Source: DATGKR01 sp035294565 (GTDB lineage Bacteria; Actinomycetota; Acidimicrobiia; Acidimicrobiales; Palsa-688). From it: a stretch of 9,560 nucleotides of DNA. This document shows, piece by piece, positions 1 to 5,574 of the stretch. A program made the translations under genes and the position numbers. The stretch covers positions 1 to 9,560 of the forward strand of contig DATGKR010000177.1 of assembly GCA_035294565.1 (NCBI GenBank), read 5' to 3'. The notes beneath the pieces were generated by a model. It was not told the origin of the DNA. It did not search any database and worked only from the letters and a program-made list of their open reading frames with translations. The stretch's first letter is position 1; each line of letters starts with the position of its first letter.

Positions 1-389
1 ACTATCGGCTTGACGAGACCGAGCGCTCGGATCATGGCCGCCGCGTCGTCGGCGCAGTCCTCCAGCCGGAACCGCCGCGTCCTGATGCCCCGGCCGTGGC
101 CGCGCAGATCGATCGTGAACATCCGGAACCGGTCGCGGAGCACCGACTGCGCCCCTGCCCAGTTGAGGCCCCCCGTCGCCCCGAGGCCGTGGAGCATGAC
201 CACCGCCCGCGCTCCCTCCGGGCCCGGCTCCTCCCTGATCCACGTGCGACCCCGGACGCCCAGGGAGAGCCACCGGCCTTCCGGCGCCGTCGACCAACCC
301 AGCCCGCGCTCGCTGAGAGGTACGACGCGCAGCGGGGCGAGGGCCGGCTTCCTCCCCCGCTTAGTCGGACGCTCGAGCGGTAGGGCCAT
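1..389 (-). CDS. alpha/beta hydrolase, N-terminal part (cut by left edge)
   Basis: This gene reads leftwards from an ATG at 389-387 and runs off the window after 129 complete codons. Residues 66-76 (LHGLGATGGLN) fit the oxyanion-hole HG motif after strand beta3 of alpha/beta hydrolases, and residues 94-99 (DLRGHG) fit the conserved DxRGxG turn that follows the next strand. The nucleophile elbow (GxSxG), acid and histidine would lie beyond the edge, so activity cannot be judged. About 60 residues precede the HG motif, starting with a basic, proline-rich stretch without a signal peptide, so a cytoplasmic enzyme is likely. An AAGGA-type ribosome binding site lies about 8 nt upstream. A stress-type promoter and a palindrome lie just upstream. 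The fold is secure; the substrate is unknown (esterase, haloalkane dehalogenase-like and RsbQ-like roles are all possible). Confidence 0.85.
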   Translation of the reverse strand, partial: MALPLERPTKRGRKPALAPLRVVPLSERGLGWSTAPEGRWLSLGVRGRTWIREEPGPEGARAVVMLHGLGATGGLNWAGAQSVLRDRFRMFTIDLRGHGRGIRTRRFRLEDCADDAAAMIRALGLVKPI

Positions 390-416
390 AGGTCTCTTCC
401 TTCATCGACAGGAAAA

Positions 417-429
417 TAACTGACAGTTA
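417..429. promoter_or_regulatory. 13-bp palindrome, candidate operator upstream of the hydrolase
   Basis: TAACTG and CAGTTA form perfect 6-bp arms around one central base. The site is AT-rich in a GC-rich setting and lies 28 nt upstream of the hydrolase start. If the promoter at 434-459 is real, transcription would begin inside this palindrome, a usual place for a repressor operator. Arms of this size and shape are common for TetR-type dimers. The regulator is not identified in the window. Confidence 0.35.
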
Positions 430-433
430 GGAG

Positions 434-459
434 CTACCCGTGGCTTTTGGCAGCAAACC
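434..459 (-). promoter_or_regulatory. SigF/SigB-type promoter candidate for the hydrolase gene
   Basis: On the minus strand GGTTT (459-455) is followed after exactly 15 nt by GGGTAG (439-434). This matches the -35 GGTTT, N15-17, -10 GGGTA consensus known for mycobacterial SigF and related SigB-type sigma factors. It starts five bases after the stop codon of the upstream coiled-coil gene, so the hydrolase could have its own transcript as well as read-through. The expected start point falls at about 428, inside a palindrome. The match is by eye only. Confidence 0.5.
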
Positions 460-463
460 GTCG

Positions 464-1060
464 CTACCCCCGACCGTTGCCCAGGTGCTCCTCGATCCGA
501 GCTACCACCTCGTCAGCGGCGATCGCCTCGCGCTCCTTGTCGACCGCCCGGCTTTCGGCTTCGACACTGGCCAGCTCGGCTTGGCGCTCCTTCGCTTCCA
601 CGGCCTTCTGCCGGGCACGGGCGGCCCGCTTCGCCGCCGCCTCGCGCTGCGCTGCGCGCCGGCGCACCTCGGCGCGGGCCTTCTCCTCCTCGGCTTCGAT
701 CTCTTCCAGGCGCTCCTCGGCGGCCTTCTCGGCCTGCTCCCTTGCCCGTTCGACGCTGGCCGCCCTGGACTCCAGGCGCTCGTCAGCCTCGGCGGCGACC
801 CTTTGCGCCTCGCCTGCGAGCCTGGCGGCGCGCAGCCGGCGCAGGGCCGCTTCGGACTGGCGCCGCCCCTCGTCAGCGAGATCTTCGTCGCCGAGCAGAC
901 CGGCGAGCGCCTTCTTCGCCTCGGCTTCGACCGCTTCGAAGGCGGCCACCGGCGGCCACGCCTCGACGTCCAGACCGGCCATTCCGGCCAGGTACAGCGG
1001 TAGGTGCAGGGCGCGAAAGCCGAGCTTCGTCGCCTGCCTGGTGACATCCATCAGGACCAT
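464..1060 (-). CDS. CsbD-like protein with long coiled-coil tail (second of pair)
   Basis: This 198-residue protein starts with a moderately hydrophobic, probably amphipathic helix (residues 5-30). Residues 42-77 then contain a CsbD-like segment (LLGDEDLADEGRR), close to the GDxxLxxEG core of CsbD proteins. Residues 78-192 form a nearly uninterrupted, Ala/Glu/Arg-rich charged helix, very likely a coiled coil. CsbD proteins are usually only 60-70 residues long and are known as general-stress (SigB-controlled) proteins in Bacillus, of unknown molecular function. The gene overlaps the 3' end of its upstream partner by 10 bp. GAGAGG lies 8 nt before the chosen ATG. An alternative ATG at 1051 would share one base with the upstream stop (TGATG). 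The CsbD call is by eye; a generic coiled-coil protein is the fallback. Confidence 0.8.
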   Translation of the reverse strand: MVLMDVTRQATKLGFRALHLPLYLAGMAGLDVEAWPPVAAFEAVEAEAKKALAGLLGDEDLADEGRRQSEAALRRLRAARLAGEAQRVAAEADERLESRAASVERAREQAEKAAEERLEEIEAEEEKARAEVRRRAAQREAAAKRAARARQKAVEAKERQAELASVEAESRAVDKEREAIAADEVVARIEEHLGNGRG

Positions 1061-1560
1061 TGCTGTTTCCTCTCTTCGATAGTTTCGGCTATCCGTTCCT
1101 CGCGGGCAGCCTCCTCACGCAGCGACCCAGCCGTCGCCTCGGCGGCGGCGCGTTCCTCCACCGCCCGCCGTTCGAGCTCGTCGGCAGCAGCCTCGGCCCG
1201 CCGAGCGCCGCCGGTCACCTCGGCCTTGGCGGCGGCCGCCGCGGCCGACACCTCCGCCTCCTCCTGGCGCCGGGACCGCTCCGCGTCCTCGAGCGCCGCC
1301 TGGTCTTCGGCCTCGGCCTGCAGGCGGGTCTTCTCGGCTTCGAGCCGTTCCTTGCGAGCTGCGGCCTCGGCAGCCTGGCGCTCGCGGCGGGCCTGCTCGC
1401 GCGCCCGCCCGGCGTGGTCGATTGCGTCGCCGAGCGCCCTCTGGAGCTGACCTTCGTTGTGCAGATCGAGACGTCCGAGGAGATCCCCCAGGAACATCTT
1501 CGCCCGCCCGACCAAGCGCTCGACGGTGCCGCTGTGGTCGTGACCGCTGGATTCCGCCAT
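1051..1560 (-). CDS. CsbD-like protein with long coiled-coil tail (first of pair)
   Basis: This 169-residue protein has an N-terminal CsbD-like segment at residues 12-50, with KMFLGDLLGRLDLHNEG resembling the CsbD core of lysine-rich helix, GxL, small turn, then ExEG. Residues 50-168 are a highly charged Ala/Glu/Arg helix, very likely a coiled coil, ending in an acidic/basic tail (EERKQQWS). No signal peptide, membrane segment or cysteine is seen, so it should be cytoplasmic. I chose the ATG at 1560 because AGGAGG (1571-1566) stands 5 nt upstream; an in-frame ATG at 1587 lacks such a site. The gene overlaps the next coiled-coil gene by 10 bp, so the two are probably translated together, and they look like diverged paralogues. 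A stress-type promoter candidate lies upstream. The molecular function is unknown. Confidence 0.82.
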   Translation of the reverse strand: MAESSGHDHSGTVERLVGRAKMFLGDLLGRLDLHNEGQLQRALGDAIDHAGRAREQARRERQAAEAAARKERLEAEKTRLQAEAEDQAALEDAERSRRQEEAEVSAAAAAAKAEVTGGARRAEAAADELERRAVEERAAAEATAGSLREEAAREERIAETIEERKQQWS

Positions 1561-1570
1561 ATATTCCTCC

Positions 1571-1602
1571 TGTGGGCATAACCTCATGGTCTCTTACCCA
1601 CA
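1571..1602. repeat. inverted repeat in the divergent intergenic region
   Basis: TGTGGG (1571-1576) and CCCACA (1597-1602) are perfect inverted arms. On the minus strand the stem can be extended by TAA/TTA with a two-base bulge, leaving a 12-nt loop. The left arm touches the AGGAGG ribosome binding site of the CsbD-like gene, and the right arm overlaps its candidate -10 (GGGTAA). It could be an operator shared by the divergent genes or chance pairing. Confidence 0.3.
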
Positions 1603-1620
1603 GCACCCCGGCGGTCGAAC
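1594..1620 (-). promoter_or_regulatory. SigF/SigB-type promoter candidate for the CsbD-like pair
   Basis: On the minus strand GTTC (1620-1617) is followed after 17 nt by GGGTAA (1599-1594), resembling the GNTT ... GGGTA pattern of SigF/SigB-type promoters. The -35 is imperfect, but the -10 is good and repeats the pattern found before the hydrolase gene. The expected start near 1587 would give a leader of about 27 nt carrying AGGAGG. The same bases also allow TTCGAC-17-TAAGAG, a weak vegetative promoter. For the divergent plus-strand gene only a poor TAACCT -10-like hexamer (1579-1584) is seen. Confidence 0.38.
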
Positions 1621-2388
1621 GTGACCGATGCCACTAGAGGAGGGCGGCTGGGACTGCCGTCGGCGGTTCGCGGGTGCCTTTTCGACATGGACGGCGTCCT
1701 CACCAGGACCGCCGAGGTGCACGCGGCGGCGTGGAAGCAGACCTTCGACGAGTTCCTCCGCTACTGGTCGACGCGCACCGGCATTCGCGCCCGACCCTTC
1801 GACGCCCACGACGACTACGACCGCTACGTCGACGGCAGGTCGCGCGCCGACGGCACCCGAGGGTTCCTCGCCTCCCGGGACATTCGCCTGCCGGAAGGCG
1901 ACCCCGACGACCCGCCGGGGTCGCCGACGGTGTCGGGGTTGAGCAACCGCAAGAACGACATCCTCCTGGAGAAGCTCGCCACGGACGGCGTGCGGGTCTT
2001 CGACGACGCCGTCGAGTACGTGAAGGCGGTCCGGGCGGCCGCCCTACCGTGCGCGGTTGTGTCGGCGAGCGCCAACACCGAGCAGGTCCTCCGCGCGGCG
2101 GGCATATCGGACCTCTTCGACTCCCGGGTCGACGGTTTATTGGCCCGGAAGAGGCACCTCCAGGGCAAGCCGGCGCCCGACATGTATCTCGCCGGTGCCG
2201 AGGCCCTGGGGCTGCCGCCAGAGGGGGCGGCGGTGTTCGAGGACGCCCTCGCCGGAGTCGAAGCCGGCCGCGCCGGCGGGTTCGGCTTCGTGGTCGGAGT
2301 CGACCGGGTTGGCCAGGGCGACGACCTGCGGGCCCACGGGGCCGACGTCGTTGTCGAGCGGCTGACAGAACTGCTGGGCGCCCCTTGA
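1621..2388 (+). CDS. pgmB: beta-phosphoglucomutase family HAD hydrolase
   Basis: This 255-residue HAD-superfamily protein probably converts beta-glucose 1-phosphate to glucose 6-phosphate in the cytoplasm. Motif I is FDMDGVL with nucleophile Asp22 and acid/base Asp24. The TAEVH segment follows as in beta-PGMs, motif II is VVSAS (148-150), motif III is Lys183 in GKPAPD, and motif IV is FEDALAG with Glu207-Asp208. An insert rich in Asp and Arg (about 55-110, with DDYDRYVDG) makes it longer than the 220-residue Lactococcus type and recalls mycobacterial Rv3400. The GTG at 1621 has no clear upstream ribosome binding site. It is kept because the LGLP...VR.CLFD opening is conserved in the family; an AGAGGAGG inside the gene has no good start after it. 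The stop overlaps the GH65 start, so the pair should be co-translated. Confidence 0.9.
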   Translation: MTDATRGGRLGLPSAVRGCLFDMDGVLTRTAEVHAAAWKQTFDEFLRYWSTRTGIRARPFDAHDDYDRYVDGRSRADGTRGFLASRDIRLPEGDPDDPPGSPTVSGLSNRKNDILLEKLATDGVRVFDDAVEYVKAVRAAALPCAVVSASANTEQVLRAAGISDLFDSRVDGLLARKRHLQGKPAPDMYLAGAEALGLPPEGAAVFEDALAGVEAGRAGGFGFVVGVDRVGQGDDLRAHGADVVVERLTELLGAP

Positions 2389-4778
2389 TCACCCATCCCT
2401 CCTTCGCCGTCGACTCATGGACGGTCCGCGAGGAGCGCCTCGACCTGGCCGTTATGGCGCAGACCGAGTCGGTGTTCGCCCTTTCCAACGGCCACATAGG
2501 ACTGCGGGGGAACCTCGACGAGGGAGAGCCGCACGGCCTGCCGGGCACCTACCTGAACTCGGTCTACGAACGCCGGCCGCTCCCCTACGCCGAGGCCGGC
2601 TACGGCTACCCCGACGCCGGCGAGACGGTGATCAATGTGACCAACGGCAAGCTGATCCGCCTCCTCGTGGACGACGAGCCGTTCGACGTCCGCTACGGCA
2701 GGCTCGTGCGCCACCGGCGGGTTCTGGACATGCGGGCCGGGACGCTCCGGCGGGAGGTCGGCTGGGTCTCCCCGGCGGGGACCCGAGTCGAGGTCCGCTC
2801 CACCCGGCTCGTCTCGCTCACCCACAGGTCGGTGGCGGCGGTCTGCTACGAGATCGAGGCCCTCGATGCCACCAGGGTGGTGGTCCAGTCCGAACTGGTG
2901 GCCAACGAGGCTCTGCCGGGAAGCCCGGCCGACCCCCGGGCGGCGGCGGCGCTCGAGTCCCCGCTGGTGCTGGAGGAGTCGAGTTGCTTCGACCGGGCGG
3001 CCCTGATGGTCCACCGAACCCGGGAGAGCGGCCTGCGCATCGGCGCGGGCATGGACCACGAGCTCGACGCTGCCGACGGGGCGTCGGTGAGCAACACCGT
3101 GGTCGGCGACGTGGCCCGCCTCACCGTCGCCAGCCCGCTCGACGCGGGCCGTACGCTGCGTCTCGTCAAGTACGTCGCGTACGGCTGGTCGAGCGAGCGG
3201 TCACGTCCAGCCGTCCGGGACCAGGTGGTCGCGGCGCTCGCCGGAGCCCGTCAGCGCGGCTGGGACGGCCTCGTGTCGGAGCAAAGGTCCTACCTCGACG
3301 ACTTCTGGGCGGGAGCAGACGTGGAGGTCGACGGCGACCCACAGGTGCAGCAGGCGGTCCGCTTCGGGCTGTTCCACATAGCCCAGTCGGCCGCCCGGGC
3401 GGAGCAGAGGCCCATACCCGCCAAGGGCCTCACCGGTCCCGGTTACGACGGCCACACCTTCTGGGACTCGGAGATGTACGTCCTGCCGGTCCTCACTTGC
3501 ACTATCCCTCACGCAGCCGCCGACGCGCTCGCCTGGAGGGCCTCGACCCTGCCACTCGCCGAGGCTCGCGCCGCGGGTCTCGGCCTCGACGGCGCCGCCT
3601 TCGCGTGGCGGACCATAACGGGCGCCGAGTGCTCGGGGTACTGGCCGGCGGGGACGGCGGCCTTCCACATCAACGCTGACATCGCCGAGGCGGCGGTGCG
3701 CTACGTCGAGGCAACGGGCGACGCAGAGTTCGAGCGGACGACGGCGCTGCGCCTGCTGGTCGGCACGGCGCGCATGTGGCGAGGCCTCGGCCAGCACGAC
3801 GCCGAGGGCCGGTTCCGCATCGACGGGGTTACCGGCCCCGACGAGTACAGCGCGGTGGCGGACAACAACGTCTACACGAACCTGATGGCCCGCCGGAACC
3901 TCCGCGCCGCCGCCGAAGCCGCCGCGCGCTGGCCGGTCGAGGCTGGCGAGCTCGGCGTCGGTGTGGACGAGTCGGCGGCGTGGCGGAGGGCGGCTGACGC
4001 CGTGACGATCCCATACGACGAGCGCCTCGGCGTGCACCCCCAGAGCGAAGGCTTCACCAATCACGCCCAGTGGGACTTCGAGTCGACCCGGGCCGATCAG
4101 TACCCGCTCATGCTCCACTTCCCCTACTTCGACCTTTACCGCAAGCAGGTCGTCAAGCAGGCCGACCTCGTCTTGGCGATGATGGTCTGCCCCGAGGAGT
4201 TCACCGCCGAGCAGAAGCTACGCAACTTCGACTACTACGAGGCGATAACCGTGCGCGACTCGTCGCTCTCGGCGAGCACCCAGGCGGTCGTGGCGGCCGA
4301 GGTGGGCCACCTCTCGCTGGCGTACGACTACCTGCGCGAGGCGGCCCTCATGGACCTCGACGACATCGAGCACAACACCCGCGACGGGCTGCACCTCGCC
4401 GCGCTCGCCGGGGCGTGGACAGCGCTGGTCGCCGGCTTCGGGGGCATGAGGACCGAGGCGGGGCAACTGAGCTTCGCCCCCCGGCTGCCGGAGGGTCTCG
4501 ACGCCCTCCGCCTCAGGCTTCACTACCGGGGACGGCGTCTGTCGGTGGAGCTGGACCGGGAGAGGGCGCTGTACCGCCTGCTCGAAGGGGAGCCGATGCG
4601 GCTGGTGCACCACGGCGAGGAGGTGCAGTTGGACCGGGAGGTGGTCGCCAGGCCGATCCCCCGGCCAGAGATGCGCCCCCGGCCTCGGCAGCCGAAAGGG
4701 CGCGAGCCGACGACGCACGGGCCCGCCACCTCTCCGGAAAAAGGGACATCCTCTGTGTCACCAACCTCCCCGCGGTGA
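2385..4778 (+). CDS. GH65 family disaccharide phosphorylase
   Basis: This protein of 797 residues has the full GH65 layout: an N-terminal beta-sandwich with SNGHIGLRG (34-42), an (alpha/alpha)6 barrel and a small C-terminal domain. FWDSEMY (359-365) lines the sugar site. Glu487 in GPDEYS fits the general acid and matches the place of Glu487 in Lactobacillus brevis maltose phosphorylase. KQADL (591-595), Ser626-Ser627 and His670 fit the phosphate pocket, so phosphorolysis rather than hydrolysis is favoured. The product would be beta-glucose 1-phosphate, the substrate of the upstream enzyme. Maltose, trehalose and kojibiose cannot be told apart here. The TTG start at 2385 overlaps the pgmB stop (TTGA); starting at the next ATG (2454) would remove conserved N-terminal sequence. 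The last 40 or so residues are a Pro/Arg/Ser tail beyond the usual end, encoded opposite the PAP2 gene. Confidence 0.92.
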   Translation: MITHPSFAVDSWTVREERLDLAVMAQTESVFALSNGHIGLRGNLDEGEPHGLPGTYLNSVYERRPLPYAEAGYGYPDAGETVINVTNGKLIRLLVDDEPFDVRYGRLVRHRRVLDMRAGTLRREVGWVSPAGTRVEVRSTRLVSLTHRSVAAVCYEIEALDATRVVVQSELVANEALPGSPADPRAAAALESPLVLEESSCFDRAALMVHRTRESGLRIGAGMDHELDAADGASVSNTVVGDVARLTVASPLDAGRTLRLVKYVAYGWSSERSRPAVRDQVVAALAGARQRGWDGLVSEQRSYLDDFWAGADVEVDGDPQVQQAVRFGLFHIAQSAARAEQRPIPAKGLTGPGYDGHTFWDSEMYVLPVLTCTIPHAAADALAWRASTLPLAEARAAGLGLDGAAFAWRTITGAECSGYWPAGTAAFHINADIAEAAVRYVEATGDAEFERTTALRLLVGTARMWRGLGQHDAEGRFRIDGVTGPDEYSAVADNNVYTNLMARRNLRAAAEAAARWPVEAGELGVGVDESAAWRRAADAVTIPYDERLGVHPQSEGFTNHAQWDFESTRADQYPLMLHFPYFDLYRKQVVKQADLVLAMMVCPEEFTAEQKLRNFDYYEAITVRDSSLSASTQAVVAAEVGHLSLAYDYLREAALMDLDDIEHNTRDGLHLAALAGAWTALVAGFGGMRTEAGQLSFAPRLPEGLDALRLRLHYRGRRLSVELDRERALYRLLEGEPMRLVHHGEEVQLDREVVARPIPRPEMRPRPRQPKGREPTTHGPATSPEKGTSSVSPTSPR
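4513..4778. other. convergent coding overlap of GH65 and PAP2 genes
   Basis: Both reading frames stay open through 266 shared bases on opposite strands. The plus frame holds the end of the GH65 C-terminal domain plus a Pro/Arg-rich tail. The minus frame holds an Ala/Pro/Gly-rich tail after the last membrane helix of the PAP2 protein. Neither tail resembles a known domain. No terminator lies between the genes. Confidence 0.7.
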
Positions 4779-5490
4779 AAATGGCGAGGGCTGCTACGGC
4801 GTCGGCCCAGTAGTGGTTGCCCGTGGCAACGACCACCAAGACCGTGGCTGCGGGGTAGGCGACTGCCAGCCAGCGCCAGGGCGACTTCAAGGCGTGGACC
4901 ACCGACCAGCCGACGACGAGCGCCCACGCGACGTGCACCGACGGCATCGCCGAGAGCTGGTCCAGGCCCGGTCGGTCGGTCGCCGGGTAGACGGTCGGCC
5001 CGACCAGCCGGCCCGTGTCCACCACCCCGAGGCCGGGCACCAGCCGCGGAGGGGCCACCGGGAGGAGGGCCACGAGCAGACAGGCGCCGGTGACGAGGGC
5101 CATCGTGTTGCGCACAGCCGGGTAGAGGTCGCGGTGGCGGGCGAACATCCACACCAGGCATGCCCCTGTGACGGCGACGTGCAGACCGACGTAGTACAGG
5201 TTGAAGGCGCGCAGCACCGCGTGGTCGCCGAGGAACAGCCTTTGGAGCGAGGCCTCTGATGGCACGTGAAGGCGGGCTTCAGCTCTCGCGATCCACGCTC
5301 CGCGGGCGACCGCTCCCGCCGCCCGGCCCAAGGACAGGTTCCCGGCGAGCTGCCACAGCGCGTACAGGCCGAACACGACCGACAGCTCACGCGTCCAGGC
5401 CGCCACCTGCACGGGCCTCTTCAGGATCCGGGTCGCCACGGCCATACCCGACGCGGTCGCCGCCGCGTCCTGCCAGGGCAACCACTGCAC
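4513..5490 (-). CDS. PAP2-superfamily integral membrane phosphatase/phosphotransferase
   Basis: This 325-residue protein has several hydrophobic stretches (about 33-50, 98-116, 127-146, 186-202, 206-222, 229-245). AMPSVH (181-186) fits PAP2 motif 2 with a conserved Ser and His, and GNHYWAD (224-230) fits motif 3 with His226 and Asp230. The order DRPGLDQLSAMPSVH resembles the PAP2_3/AUR1-like branch, which includes lipid phosphatases and inositol-phosphate transferases acting on membrane lipids. The substrate is unknown. The GTG at 5490 lacks a clear ribosome binding site; ATG at 5445 (residue 16) is an alternative. Residues 246-325 form a low-complexity Ala/Pro/Gly/Arg tail encoded entirely antisense to the GH65 gene, and could be a late extension. 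It is divergent from the antiporter gene, with 84 bp between starts. Confidence 0.8.
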   Translation of the reverse strand: MQWLPWQDAAATASGMAVATRILKRPVQVAAWTRELSVVFGLYALWQLAGNLSLGRAAGAVARGAWIARAEARLHVPSEASLQRLFLGDHAVLRAFNLYYVGLHVAVTGACLVWMFARHRDLYPAVRNTMALVTGACLLVALLPVAPPRLVPGLGVVDTGRLVGPTVYPATDRPGLDQLSAMPSVHVAWALVVGWSVVHALKSPWRWLAVAYPAATVLVVVATGNHYWADAVAALAIFTAGRLVTQRMSLFPERWRARASSARALSAAEAGGASLAGGSAWRPPPGPTAPPRRGAPAASAPLRAGGTAPSPGPAPPTDAVPGSEA

Positions 5491-5574
5491 CTGGGGAAAG
5501 CTAGCGCCGGTAGGATCGTCACCCGGAGTGCCGGGAAGTCTGGTCGGCGAGCATCACAACGAGGAGCCCGCCCG
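5491..5574. promoter_or_regulatory. 84-bp divergent intergenic region
   Basis: This short region must hold promoters for the PAP2 gene (leftward) and the antiporter gene (rightward). TAGGAT at 5511-5516 could be a plus-strand -10, but I see no matching -35. GAGGAG at 5561-5566 is the antiporter ribosome binding site. No GGGTA-type box and no riboswitch-sized leader is visible. Confidence 0.3.

Noticed and set aside
440..1082. Long plus-strand open frames of about 190-210 residues
   Set aside because: They are antisense to the coiled-coil genes. Repetitive Ala/Glu/Arg codons rich in GC leave opposite frames open; the products are compositionally biased and the plus strand lacks a consistent ribosome binding site.
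1561..1587. Upstream ATG at 1587 for the first CsbD-like gene
   Set aside because: The ATG at 1560 has AGGAGG at ideal spacing, and the extra residues would be encoded across that ribosome binding site.
1674..2384. N-terminal extension of the GH65 frame back to 1674
   Set aside because: This stretch is an out-of-frame reading of pgmB, rich in Arg, Gly and Pro. GH65 homology begins just after the TTG at 2385.
3201..4118. Minus-strand open frame of 305 residues inside the GH65 gene
   Set aside because: It is antisense to the best conserved part of GH65, including the catalytic Glu487, and shows no recognisable motif.
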